NCBI RefSeq assembly: GCF_009817885.1
Contig: NZ_CP041764.1
Coordinates: 3,472,001-3,536,000, forward strand
Length of the DNA stretch: 64,000 nt
Direction: 5' to 3'
Source: Serratia rhizosphaerae
GTDB taxonomy: Bacteria; Pseudomonadota; Gammaproteobacteria; Enterobacterales; Enterobacteriaceae
Part shown: in pieces, positions 27,627-36,071 of the stretch
How the letters are laid out: each line of letters starts with the position of its first letter
How positions within the stretch are numbered: position 1 is the first letter of the stretch
The notes under the pieces: generated by a model
Seen by the model: the letters and a program-made list of their open reading frames with translations, nothing else
Database searches by the model: none
What the model was told of the DNA's origin: nothing
Position numbers and translations under genes: made by a program

Positions 27627-27638
27627 GGGGAATTCCCA

Positions 27639-28820
27639 ATGCAATTGCGTAAAACACTCTTGGTCGGGCTGGTTTCCGCCGCCCTGCTGAGCGGTTGTTC
27701 GCTGTTCAACAGCGAAGAAGACGTGGTCACCATGTCTCCGCTGCCAAAAGTTGAAAATCAGTTTACTCCGAGCAAAACCTGGAGCACCTCAGTCGGCGAC
27801 GGCATCGGCGAATATTATTCGCACCTGCGTCCGGCCTACCAGGACGGCACCGTGTATGCTGCCGACCGTCATGGCATTGTGAAGGCGCTGGACGCCGAAA
27901 GCGGTAAAGAAAAGTGGAAGGCCGATCTGTCTGAGAAAACCGGCTTCTTCTCGAGTAACCGTTCAGCCCTGTTATCCGGCGGCGTGACGGTTGCCGGCTC
28001 CAATGCCTATGTGGGCAGCGAGAAGGCGGTGGTTTACGCACTTAACACCTCTGACGGCACGCTGGCCTGGCAGGCCAAGGCCGCCGGTGAAGTGTTGTCC
28101 CGTCCGGTGGTGAGCGACGGCATGGTGCTGGTGCATACCAGCAACGGCCAGCTGCAGGCGTTTAATGAGGCCGACGGCGCGGTGAAGTGGACCGTTAACC
28201 TGGATATGCCGGCGCTGTCTCTGCGCGGCGAATCCGCTCCGTCCACCGCCTACGGCGCAGCGATTGTCGGCGGTGATAACGGCCGCGTTAACGCCGTGCT
28301 GATGCAGCAGGGCCAGCTGATCTGGCAGCAGCGCATTTCCCAGCCGAGCGGCGCCACGGAAATCGACCGTCTGAATGACGTTGACACCACGCCGGTGATT
28401 GTTGACGGCGTAGTCTACGCATTGGGGTATAATGGCAACCTGGCGGCGCTGGATCTGCGCTCCGGCCAGATTATGTGGAAGCGCGAGCTGGGTTCGGTGA
28501 GCGACTTTATCGTTGATGCCGGCCGTATCTATATGGTTGACCAAAACGACCGCGTGATTGCCCTGAGCACCGAAGGCGGCGTGACCGTCTGGACGCAGAG
28601 CGAACTGCTGCACCGTAACCTGACGCCGCCGGCGATGTATAATGGTTATCTGGTGGTTGGCGATTCCGAAGGCTACCTGCACTGGATCAACACCACCGAC
28701 GGCCGTTTCGTTGCTCAGCAGAAAGTGGACAGCTCCGGCTTCCTGTCTGCGCCGATGGTGGCGGGCGAGAAGCTGGTGGTGCAGGCCAAGGGCGGCGAGG
28801 TTTACGCATTTACCCGCTGA
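27639..28820 (+). CDS. bamB: Outer membrane protein assembly factor BamB
   Basis: This 393-residue lipoprotein of the BAM complex helps fold outer-membrane beta-barrels. The lipobox LLSGCS gives lipidated Cys20. An eight-bladed beta-propeller of PQQ-like repeats follows (e.g. VKALDAESGKEKWKADL, LAALDLRSGQIMWKRELG). It follows yfgM by 12 bp and ends with an intrinsic terminator. Confidence 0.97.
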   Translation: MQLRKTLLVGLVSAALLSGCSLFNSEEDVVTMSPLPKVENQFTPSKTWSTSVGDGIGEYYSHLRPAYQDGTVYAADRHGIVKALDAESGKEKWKADLSEKTGFFSSNRSALLSGGVTVAGSNAYVGSEKAVVYALNTSDGTLAWQAKAAGEVLSRPVVSDGMVLVHTSNGQLQAFNEADGAVKWTVNLDMPALSLRGESAPSTAYGAAIVGGDNGRVNAVLMQQGQLIWQQRISQPSGATEIDRLNDVDTTPVIVDGVVYALGYNGNLAALDLRSGQIMWKRELGSVSDFIVDAGRIYMVDQNDRVIALSTEGGVTVWTQSELLHRNLTPPAMYNGYLVVGDSEGYLHWINTTDGRFVAQQKVDSSGFLSAPMVAGEKLVVQAKGGEVYAFTR

Positions 28821-28885
28821 GTCCGGCCGCTCAAGCACCGAGACCCGCAGGCCAGGACCTAACCGTCTAGAGGCGCTGCGGGCAC

Positions 28886-28923
28886 AACGGCTCCTGAAAC
28901 GTTCAGGGGCCGTTTCGTATTTT
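28886..28923 (+). terminator. Terminator of the hisS-yfgM-bamB unit
   Basis: AACGGCTCCTGAA and TTCAGGGGCCGTT form a 13-bp stem (one G-U) with loop ACG, followed by TCGTATTTTT. Confidence 0.85.
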
Positions 28924-28995
28924 TATAAGCTGCGCTGCCGGTGTCCATCCGTAGCGTGGTAACGCATTGATAATTAAGTAATAGAGGCTTCAACA

Positions 28996-30486
28996 ATGAT
29001 ACCTGTCGTCGCGCTGGTCGGGCGCCCGAATGTGGGTAAATCCACCTTGTTTAACCGTTTGACACGTACGCGCGATGCGCTGGTGGCGGATTTCCCCGGG
29101 CTCACGCGTGACCGCAAGTATGGTCGTGCCGAAGTAGAGGGCAACGAATTTATCATCATCGATACCGGCGGCATCGACGGTACCGAGGATGGCGTCGAAA
29201 CCCATATGGCCGGCCAGTCGCTGCTGGCGATTGAAGAAGCCGATATCGTGCTGTTTATGGTCGATGCGCGCGCCGGGCTGATGCCTGCCGATCAGGGCAT
29301 TGCCCAGCATCTGCGCAGCCGTCAGAAGGCAACCTTCCTGGTGGCCAACAAAACTGACGGCATCGACCCGGATATGGCCAGCGCCGATTTCTACGCGCTG
29401 GGGCTGGGTGATGTGCATCCTATCGCCGCCTCTCACGGCCGTGGCGTGACGCAGCTGATTGAACACGTGCTGGTGCCGTTTGTGCCGGAAAAAGAGCAGG
29501 AAGTCGAGCTCACCGAAGAAGAGGCCAACGCCGCTTACTGGGCGGAGCAGAACGGTGAGCTGGAAGAAGACGGCATCCCGGCGGATGAGGAAGATGACTT
29601 CAACCCGCAGGATCTGCCGATCAAACTGGCGATTGTCGGCCGGCCGAACGTTGGCAAATCCACGCTGACCAACCGCATCCTCGGCGAAGAGCGCGTGGTG
29701 GTGTACGACATGCCGGGCACCACCCGCGACAGCATCTACATTCCGATGGTGCGCGATGAGCGGGAATATGTGCTGATCGATACCGCCGGCGTGCGTAAGC
29801 GCGGCAAGGTAACGGAAACCGTAGAGAAATTCTCGGTGATCAAAACGCTGCAGGCGATCGAAGACGCCAACGTGGTGCTGCTGGTGATCGATGCGCGCGA
29901 AGGCATCTCCGATCAGGATCTGTCGCTGCTCGGCTTTATCCTCAACAGCGGGCGCTCGCTGGTGATTGCGGTCAACAAGTGGGACGGCATGAGCGAGGAA
30001 GACCGCGATCACGTCAAAGAGATGCTCGACCTGCGTCTGGGCTTCGTTGATTTTGCCCGCGTGCACTTTATTTCCGCACTGCACGGCAGCGGCGTCGGCA
30101 ACCTGTTCGAGTCGGTGCAGGAAGCCTACGAATGCGCCACGCGCCGCGTTAACACCTCGCTGCTGACCAAGATCATGAACATGGCGGCGGACGACCACCA
30201 GCCGCCGTTGGTGCGCGGGCGTCGCGTGAAGCTGAAGTACGCCCACGCCGGTGGTTACAACCCGCCGATCGTGGTGATCCACGGCAACCAGGTGACCGAC
30301 CTGTCGGATTCCTACAAACGTTATCTGATGAACTACTTCCGCCGCTCGCTGAAGGTGATGGGGACGCCGATCCGTATCCAGTTCAAAGAGGGTGAGAACC
30401 CGTTTGCCGGCAAGCGCAATACGCTGACGCCGACCCAGATGCGTAAGCGCAAACGCTTGATGAGCCATCTGAAGAAAGGCAAATAA
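28996..30486 (+). CDS. der: Ribosome biogenesis GTPase Der
   Basis: This 496-residue essential GTPase has two tandem G domains and acts in 50S subunit maturation. P-loops GRPNVGKST occur near residue 9 and again near residue 216; each domain also has DTAG/DTGG and NKxD motifs (NKTDG, NKWDG). An acidic linker and a C-terminal KH-like domain are present. Its last codons, GGC AAA TAA, run directly into an ERIC element, so the stop codon is part of the repeat. Confidence 0.97.
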   Translation: MIPVVALVGRPNVGKSTLFNRLTRTRDALVADFPGLTRDRKYGRAEVEGNEFIIIDTGGIDGTEDGVETHMAGQSLLAIEEADIVLFMVDARAGLMPADQGIAQHLRSRQKATFLVANKTDGIDPDMASADFYALGLGDVHPIAASHGRGVTQLIEHVLVPFVPEKEQEVELTEEEANAAYWAEQNGELEEDGIPADEEDDFNPQDLPIKLAIVGRPNVGKSTLTNRILGEERVVVYDMPGTTRDSIYIPMVRDEREYVLIDTAGVRKRGKVTETVEKFSVIKTLQAIEDANVVLLVIDAREGISDQDLSLLGFILNSGRSLVIAVNKWDGMSEEDRDHVKEMLDLRLGFVDFARVHFISALHGSGVGNLFESVQEAYECATRRVNTSLLTKIMNMAADDHQPPLVRGRRVKLKYAHAGGYNPPIVVIHGNQVTDLSDSYKRYLMNYFRRSLKVMGTPIRIQFKEGENPFAGKRNTLTPTQMRKRKRLMSHLKKGK

Positions 30487-30599
30487 TTCGAGTGACAGGA
30501 AGGCGGCAAGGGAAGGCATCCCGATGAGCTTACACAGGTAAGCGATTCGGGTGACTGAGCGCCGCCAACACACCTGAAACTTGGAGTATGACGGGTATA
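30481..30599. repeat. ERIC element, second copy, left end merged with der
   Basis: From AATTCGAG to GGGTATA this matches the element at 18,213-18,339 with high identity, including ATGACGGGTATAA at the right end. The leftmost ~10 bp with the TATACCC terminus are absent. AAATAATTCG corresponds to AAATCATTCG of copy 1, so the der stop codon TAA (30484-30486) lies within ERIC-derived sequence. Confidence 0.85.
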
Positions 30600-30601
30600 A
30601 C

Positions 30602-30630
30602 AGGGCGCGGCGTTGACCGCGCCCTTTTTT
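30602..30630 (+). terminator. Terminator after der and the ERIC
   Basis: AGGGCGCGG and CCGCGCCCT form a perfect 9-bp stem with loop CGTTGA, followed by five T residues. Confidence 0.9.
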
Positions 30631-30695
30631 ATTTGTCCGAAATCGTTTTATTATCTGAGTATTATTATTGCCGCACTTGAGTCTGAAGGAACACC

Positions 30696-31652
30696 ATGTC
30701 CTGGGAAACCTGGAATTTTGCATTCAGCGTTACCGTACCGAATTTATTGATGATGTTGCTGGGCGTGTTCCTGCGCTATCGGCGTCTGATGGACGATCGC
30801 TTTATCGACGGCACCAGCAAGCTGGTGTTCAACCTGGCGCTGCCTTGCCTGCTGTTTTTCAGCATTGCCACCAACCATCCGCATATCCTGGCTAATCTGC
30901 CGCTGGTGATGTACGGCGCGCTGGGCACCGTCGCCACCTTTCTGATGCTGGAGATCGCCGCGCTGTGGCTGGTGAAAGAGCCGCGCGAGCGCGGCGTCTT
31001 CGTGCAGGGCGGTTTCCGCGCCAATACCGCCATCGTCGGCCTGGCCTATGCGATGACCGCCTACGGCGATGAGGGCGTGGCGCTGGGGTCGTTGTATCTG
31101 ACGGTCACCGTGATTTTGTTCAACGTGCTGTCGGTGATCACCCTGACGCGCAGTCTGCAGGGCGGGCCGGACAAGAAAATCAGCCGCCTGTCGCTGCTGC
31201 GCGGCATCGTCACCAATCCGCTGATTATCGGCCTGGTGTGCGGGCTGGCGTATGCCCAGACCGGGCTGGGCATTCCGCAGGTGATTGTGCAGACCGGCAG
31301 CTATATCTCCGGCCTGTCGCTGCCGCTGGCGCTGCTGTGCACCGGCGCCAGCCTCGACCTGCGGGCGATGTTCCGCTCCTCCAACGTGGCGGCGCTCTCC
31401 TCGGCGGCCAAGCTGTTTGTGGTGCCGGTGCTGATGACGATGGGCGGCTGGCTGTGCGGCTTTGAGGGCGCGGCGCTGGGCATTATTTTCCTGTTTTCCG
31501 CCACGCCGACCGCCTCCGGCAGCTACGTCATGACGCGGGCAATGGGCGGCAACGCGACGCTGGCGGCCAATATTATCGCCATCACCACCGTCGGCTCTTT
31601 CTTCACCACCGCGCTGGGAATTTATTTCTTACGTTCCTGGGGCGCAATCTAA
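30696..31652 (+). CDS. AEC-family (auxin efflux carrier type) transporter
   Basis: This 318-residue membrane protein has about ten hydrophobic segments in two repeats of five, typical of the AEC family (E. coli YfdV). Characteristic stretches are FNLALPCLLFFSIA near residue 45 and TPTASGSYVMTRAMGGN near residue 275. Bacterial members move organic acids such as malate or malonate; the substrate here is unknown. It lies 13 bp before yfgJ. Confidence 0.85.
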   Translation: MSWETWNFAFSVTVPNLLMMLLGVFLRYRRLMDDRFIDGTSKLVFNLALPCLLFFSIATNHPHILANLPLVMYGALGTVATFLMLEIAALWLVKEPRERGVFVQGGFRANTAIVGLAYAMTAYGDEGVALGSLYLTVTVILFNVLSVITLTRSLQGGPDKKISRLSLLRGIVTNPLIIGLVCGLAYAQTGLGIPQVIVQTGSYISGLSLPLALLCTGASLDLRAMFRSSNVAALSSAAKLFVVPVLMTMGGWLCGFEGAALGIIFLFSATPTASGSYVMTRAMGGNATLAANIIAITTVGSFFTTALGIYFLRSWGAI

Positions 31653-31665
31653 CGGGAGAAAACGG

Positions 31666-31890
31666 ATGGACGCACTGTGTCCTGACTGCGGTCAGCCGCT
31701 GGCGTGGGAGAAGGGTCACTTTCACTGTCAGGGCTGCCAGCGCGACTACCGACAGCTGGCCGACTGCCCGGAGTGCGGGCAGCCGCTGCAGGAACTGAAG
31801 GCCTGCGGCGCGGTAGATTACCTGTGCCAGCACGGCCACGGGTTAATCAGCAAAAAGCGCGTGCGCTTTCGCTATCTGCCGCTGACCTGA
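31666..31890 (+). CDS. yfgJ: Zinc-ribbon protein YfgJ
   Basis: This 74-residue protein is dominated by Cys pairs: CPDC, CQGC, CPEC, and the later C...CQHGHG. That fits a double zinc ribbon like E. coli YfgJ, whose gene also lies near der. Function is unknown. Confidence 0.85.
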   Translation: MDALCPDCGQPLAWEKGHFHCQGCQRDYRQLADCPECGQPLQELKACGAVDYLCQHGHGLISKKRVRFRYLPLT

Positions 31891-31918
31891 TACGCCTCCG
31901 TACCGGCGGCGTAGCGCG

Positions 31919-32260
31919 CTATTTATCCACCTGACCGGTCTGCCACAGATCGACCAGCGCCTGCGGCGCTTCGCTTTCCGGGATCAGCAGCACGATTTGG
32001 CTGCTGCCCTCCTGGCCGTAGTAATCAATCTGTACGCGAAAATAACGCTGGTCGCCGCGGCCGGGGGAGTCGGGCTGCCCCTCCTCGCGGGCGTAGGGCA
32101 GTGACTGATTGAGCAACTGTTCCAGACGTTGGCATTCATCCGGCGAAATATCGGCGACGACGATGCGCCGCAGTCCGGCCAGTTTGGGAATAAAGGCGAA
32201 GCCGCCTTCCCGGGCCAGTTCAATCACCGTTATCTGGCTGAACGATGGCAGCGGACGCAT
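31919..32260 (-). CDS. Emfourin, proteinaceous inhibitor of M4 protease
   Basis: This 113-residue protein without a signal peptide matches the emfourin/M4in family, described as a tight inhibitor of protealysin in Serratia. It starts MRPLPSFSQITVIELAREGG and has the conserved RYFRVQIDYYGQEG block. It shares one base with the protealysin stop (TAATG), so the pair is translationally coupled and the inhibitor is made with the protease. Confidence 0.85.
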   Translation of the reverse strand: MRPLPSFSQITVIELAREGGFAFIPKLAGLRRIVVADISPDECQRLEQLLNQSLPYAREEGQPDSPGRGDQRYFRVQIDYYGQEGSSQIVLLIPESEAPQALVDLWQTGQVDK

Positions 32261-33285
32261 TATTCCACCCCCACTTGCCGCCAGGCCGCCTGAACTTTAT
32301 CCGCCACCTGTTGGCTGAAACGTTGCCCGGCGTGCTTAACGGTCAGCGCGGCAAAGGTGGCGAAGTCGGCATCCTGCGGCAGCGCCTTGTCGCACAGCGT
32401 GTCGTACCACACTACGCCGGCCTGTTCCCAGGCATAGCCGCCCAGGGCGCTGGCCGCCAGATAAAACGCGCGGTTAGGAATGCCGGAATTGAGATGGACG
32501 CCGCCGTTATCCTCTTTGGTATCAATATAATCCTGCATGCTGGCGGGCTGCGGGTCTTTGCCCAGCAGCGGGTCGTCATAGGCGGTGCCGGGGGCGGACA
32601 TCGAACGCAGCCCCTTACCGTTGATGCCCTCGGCCAGCAGGCCTTCACCGATCAGCCAGTCGGCCTGCTCGGCGGTCTGCTTCAGGTGGAACTGTTTGAC
32701 CATCGCGCCAAAGACGTCGGACAGCGACTCATTCAGCGCGCCGGCCTGCTGAAAATAGACCAGCCCGGCTTCGCTTTCGGTAACGCCGTGCGCCAGCTCG
32801 TGGCCGACGACGTCGATGGCGATGGTAAAGCGGTTGAAGATTTCGCCGTCGCCGTCGCCAAACACCATCTGCTGGCCATTCCAGAAGGCGTTCTGGTATT
32901 CGTGGCCGTAATGTACGCTGCCGGTCAGCACCAGCCCCTGGTTGTCCAGCGAGTTGCGTTTAAAGGCCTGCCAGAAGAAGTCGTAGGTAACGCCGAGGTA
33001 GTCGTAAGCTTCGTCCACCGCTACGTCACCGTTGCTGGGTTGTCCCTCTTTGCGCACCGCCTTGCCCGGCAGTTGGGTGCCGTTTTGCGCGTCATAGATA
33101 TCGCGCTCCACGCTGCCGGCGGCGGCGGTTTGCGTGCCGGCGGCGCGCAGCGGCATATTGCCGAGCAGGCTCTGTACATGGTTCAGGGTATGCTGGGCGC
33201 AATCGCGCTGCGGTACGCTGCCGTGTTCGACGATTCGTCGCAGGATATAAGGCGGAATAACGGAACGAGCAAGCAGGTTAGACAT
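32260..33285 (-). CDS. Protealysin-like M4 metalloprotease
   Basis: This 341-residue thermolysin-family precursor has no signal peptide and a short propeptide (about residues 1-50) with the conserved IPPYILRRIVEHG motif of the protealysin subfamily. The zinc site is HELAH at residues 162-166, with third ligand Glu186 in NESLSD. The catalytic His block is GGVHLNSGIPNRAFY. Serratia protealysin is known to cleave bacterial and host cytoskeletal proteins such as OmpX and actin and has been linked to invasion. It is encoded upstream of, and overlapping, its inhibitor emfourin. Confidence 0.92.
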   Translation of the reverse strand: MSNLLARSVIPPYILRRIVEHGSVPQRDCAQHTLNHVQSLLGNMPLRAAGTQTAAAGSVERDIYDAQNGTQLPGKAVRKEGQPSNGDVAVDEAYDYLGVTYDFFWQAFKRNSLDNQGLVLTGSVHYGHEYQNAFWNGQQMVFGDGDGEIFNRFTIAIDVVGHELAHGVTESEAGLVYFQQAGALNESLSDVFGAMVKQFHLKQTAEQADWLIGEGLLAEGINGKGLRSMSAPGTAYDDPLLGKDPQPASMQDYIDTKEDNGGVHLNSGIPNRAFYLAASALGGYAWEQAGVVWYDTLCDKALPQDADFATFAALTVKHAGQRFSQQVADKVQAAWRQVGVE

Positions 33286-33347
33286 GATGACTCTCCTTAG
33301 GCTGCCACGCCGGTTAACGCATCAGATGCACTCCGCTTAAGTGTAGT

Positions 33348-34430
33348 TCACACGTCATACAGCTTGTGGTGGTAAGTGCTCACCGCCGGCGTCGCCTGCT
33401 GCGCGTTCAGACGCTTGACCGATTCACGGATCGCCAGCCGCCCCTGCAGCAGCAGGTTGCAGACCGGGGCGTCCGGCCGCAGCATCCGCCGTTGCAGCAG
33501 TTGGATGGCTTCCGCGCCCAGTTCGTCGCGCGGCACGTGCAGCGAGGTCAGCGGTACGTCGTGGATTTCCGCCAGGTTGAAACCGTCCATACTCATCACC
33601 GACATATCGTTGGGTACGCTGAAGTTGAGCCGTTGCAGGGCGTTAACCGCGCCGACCGCCATATAGTCGCCGCCGGCCAGCACCGCCGTCGGCAATGCGT
33701 TGCGGTCACCAAGCTGGCCGATAAAGGTCGCGAGCGCCTGTTCCGCCTCCGCGCTGCCGAAGCCGGAGGTGGTGATCAGCTGCCGGCTTTCATCAAACGG
33801 CATGTGCTGCTGCATATACGCCTGGCGAATGCCGGCCAGCCGCAGCTCCATAGTGCGGCGGCGCAGGCACTGTAGGTGCAGAATACGCTGGTGGCCCTGC
33901 TGCAGCAGATAGTCGGCGGAAAATTCGCCGATGCGCTGATGGTCGGGGGAGATGCTGTCGAGCCGCATGCTGCGGTCGCTGCAGTTGATCAGCACGCAGG
34001 GTTTGTTGAGATCGGCGGCCAGCGCGTGGATATGCTCGTCATCGATGCCGATAATCAGCGCCGCCTGGGTTTGCGGCTCATTCATTTTGGTCAGGAACAG
34101 CGCCCCGTCGCTGTGCGTTTCTTCCAGCGCGCAATAGCGGATCCTGACCTCGTGCTGCGCCAGCGCGGCGATAATCCCCTGAATCACCCGGTAGTAAAAA
34201 ATATCGGTGCGCACGTCAAACGCGCGCTGTGGCGCAAACACCATCACGCTGTTGAGCATCAGGCGCCCGCTGGAAATGGCGTGCAAAATGCCGTTGCGCT
34301 GCGCGCACTCCAGCACCTTTTGCCGTGCGGCGCTGCTGGTGTTGGCCTTGCCCGCCAGAACCCGGGAAACCGTACTGATTGACAGGCCGGTTTGGCGGGC
34401 AATTTCCTGCACTTTCAGCTTTCCGTTCAT
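33348..34430 (-). CDS. LacI-family transcriptional regulator
   Basis: This 360-residue repressor has an N-terminal helix-turn-helix (VQEIARQTGLSISTVSRVLAGKA, split here as VQEIARQTGLS and ISTVSRVLAGKA) and a periplasmic-binding-protein-like sugar-sensing domain from about residue 62. It is divergent from a transporter and glycosidase operon and most likely controls it. The DNA contact residues SISTVSR are typical of the family. About 25 residues after the core are an unusual C-terminal tail. Confidence 0.9.
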   Translation of the reverse strand: MNGKLKVQEIARQTGLSISTVSRVLAGKANTSSAARQKVLECAQRNGILHAISSGRLMLNSVMVFAPQRAFDVRTDIFYYRVIQGIIAALAQHEVRIRYCALEETHSDGALFLTKMNEPQTQAALIIGIDDEHIHALAADLNKPCVLINCSDRSMRLDSISPDHQRIGEFSADYLLQQGHQRILHLQCLRRRTMELRLAGIRQAYMQQHMPFDESRQLITTSGFGSAEAEQALATFIGQLGDRNALPTAVLAGGDYMAVGAVNALQRLNFSVPNDMSVMSMDGFNLAEIHDVPLTSLHVPRDELGAEAIQLLQRRMLRPDAPVCNLLLQGRLAIRESVKRLNAQQATPAVSTYHHKLYDV

Positions 34431-34455
34431 TTTGTGATCTCGTTCAAATCGCGTG

Positions 34456-34471
34456 ATGAAAATTTTTTCAT
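34456..34471. promoter_or_regulatory. Candidate LacI-family operator 1
   Basis: ATGAAAATTTTTTCAT has 7-bp inverted arms (ATGAAAA/TTTTCAT) around TT, 26 bases upstream of the regulator start. A similar motif lies 76 bp further on. It lacks the central CpG common in LacI-type operators. Confidence 0.5.
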
Positions 34472-34531
34472 AGCGCCGGTTCCGCGTATTTACTGGCGTT
34501 GCCGCCTTGTCGCGCCGTGGTTATTTAATGT

Positions 34532-34547
34532 ATGAAAATTTTTGCAA
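34532..34547. promoter_or_regulatory. Candidate LacI-family operator 2
   Basis: ATGAAAATTTTTGCAA repeats 13 of 16 bases of operator 1. The 76-bp separation is close to seven helical turns, compatible with DNA looping across the 321-bp divergent promoter region. Confidence 0.45.
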
Positions 34548-34751
34548 AAAACCACGTTTCTCTGTTCATCGCTGGCCGATAGTCTGATCTGGTTCACCAA
34601 TTTGCCCGAGTTATCAGGCCAATTTGGCGGTTTTACTGCACCGGATTGTCGTAACAGGGCGAGGTTTGCGCCGCTGTTAATCCCTCCGAATAACACATGT
34701 ACCCATAAATAAGGCCGAAGCGACAGACGCCGACGCCGCGGAGCAGAGAAG

Positions 34752-36059
34752 ATGAGTGTTGAGATAAACCAGGGAGCCGTGCACGGCGGACGGCGTAAGT
34801 TCAAATCGTTACGCTGGTGGATGCTGGCGCTGTTTCTGCTGGGGGTGACGGTCAACTACATTACCCGCAACTCGCTGGGCATTTTGGCGCCGGAGTTGAA
34901 AACCAGCCTGAATATGACCACCGAACAGTATTCTTGGGTCGTCGCCGCTTTCCAGCTGGCGTACACCCTGTTCCAGCCGCTGTGCGGCTGGCTGATTGAC
35001 GTGATCGGCCTGAAAATGGGCTTCCTGATTTGCGCCAGCGTCTGGGCGCTGGTCTGTATGCTGCACGCCGGCGCGGGCAGCTGGCTGCAACTGGCGATCC
35101 TGCGTTTCTTTATGGGCGCATCGGAAGCCGCCGCCACGCCGGCCAACGCCAAGGCGATTGCCGACTGGTTCCCGAAAAAAGAGCGGCCGATTGCCGCCGG
35201 CTGGGCCGGGGTGGGCTTTTCCGTCGGCGCGATGCTGGCGCCGCCGATTATCGTGGTTGCTCACGTCTCCTTTGGCTGGCAGGGCGCATTTTTGTTCTCC
35301 GGCGCGCTGGCGATGGTTTGGGTGCTGCTGTGGTGGCGCTTCTATCATGCGCCGCAGCAGCACCCGAATCTGAGCCAACAGGAGCTGGCGCTGATCGGTG
35401 CGGACAATGAGCCAGAACTGGCGCGTCTGCCGTTTTTTAAATCCCTCAAACTGCTGGCCAAAAACAAAAAATTCTACGGCATCGCCATCCCGGCCTTCCT
35501 TGCCGAACCGGCCTGGGCGGTCTTCAGCTTCTGGGTGCCGCTGTACCTGGCCAGCGAACGCGGTATGGACCTGAAGCAGATCGCCATGTTCGCCTGGCTG
35601 CCGTTCTTGGCGGCGGATATCGGCAGCGTCGCCAGCGGCTACCTCACCACGCTGTACCGTAAATGGTTTGGCTGCACGCGCGTGAACTCGGTGGTCGCCA
35701 GCTCGGTGACCGGCGCTTTCCTGATGGTGTCGCTGGCGTTTGTGGCGATCACCAAAGATCCCTATCTGGCGATCCTGCTGATTTCGATCGGCGGTTTCGG
35801 CCACCAGGTGATCTCCTGCATGTTGAGCGCTCTGGTGGTGGAGTCGTTCGATAAAAATCAGGTAGCGACGGTCAACGGCATGCGCGGTTCCAGCGCCTGG
35901 ATCGCCAGCTTCCTGTTCACGCTGCTGATCGGCGCGGTGTCCGATACCGTCGGCTTCGGCCCGCTGTTTGTGGCGATGGGCTTCTTTGACCTGATCGGCG
36001 CGCTGTTCCTGATTGCCCTGATTGCCGAGCGCGGCAAGAAAAAAAACCTTAACCCGTAA
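34752..36059 (+). CDS. MFS transporter, anion:cation symporter type (ExuT/hexuronate-like)
   Basis: This 435-residue protein has twelve hydrophobic segments. It resembles the ACS family that carries hexuronates, galactarate and other organic anions: VNYITRNSLGILAPEL in helix 1, QPLCGWLIDVIGLKMGF in the first loop, and ATPANAKAIADWFPKKER in the helix 4-5 region. It is followed after 12 bp by a GH31 glycosidase gene, so it probably imports that enzyme's substrate, perhaps an acidic glycoside. Confidence 0.88.
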   Translation: MSVEINQGAVHGGRRKFKSLRWWMLALFLLGVTVNYITRNSLGILAPELKTSLNMTTEQYSWVVAAFQLAYTLFQPLCGWLIDVIGLKMGFLICASVWALVCMLHAGAGSWLQLAILRFFMGASEAAATPANAKAIADWFPKKERPIAAGWAGVGFSVGAMLAPPIIVVAHVSFGWQGAFLFSGALAMVWVLLWWRFYHAPQQHPNLSQQELALIGADNEPELARLPFFKSLKLLAKNKKFYGIAIPAFLAEPAWAVFSFWVPLYLASERGMDLKQIAMFAWLPFLAADIGSVASGYLTTLYRKWFGCTRVNSVVASSVTGAFLMVSLAFVAITKDPYLAILLISIGGFGHQVISCMLSALVVESFDKNQVATVNGMRGSSAWIASFLFTLLIGAVSDTVGFGPLFVAMGFFDLIGALFLIALIAERGKKKNLNP

Positions 36060-36071
36060 GATGGATGCCCT

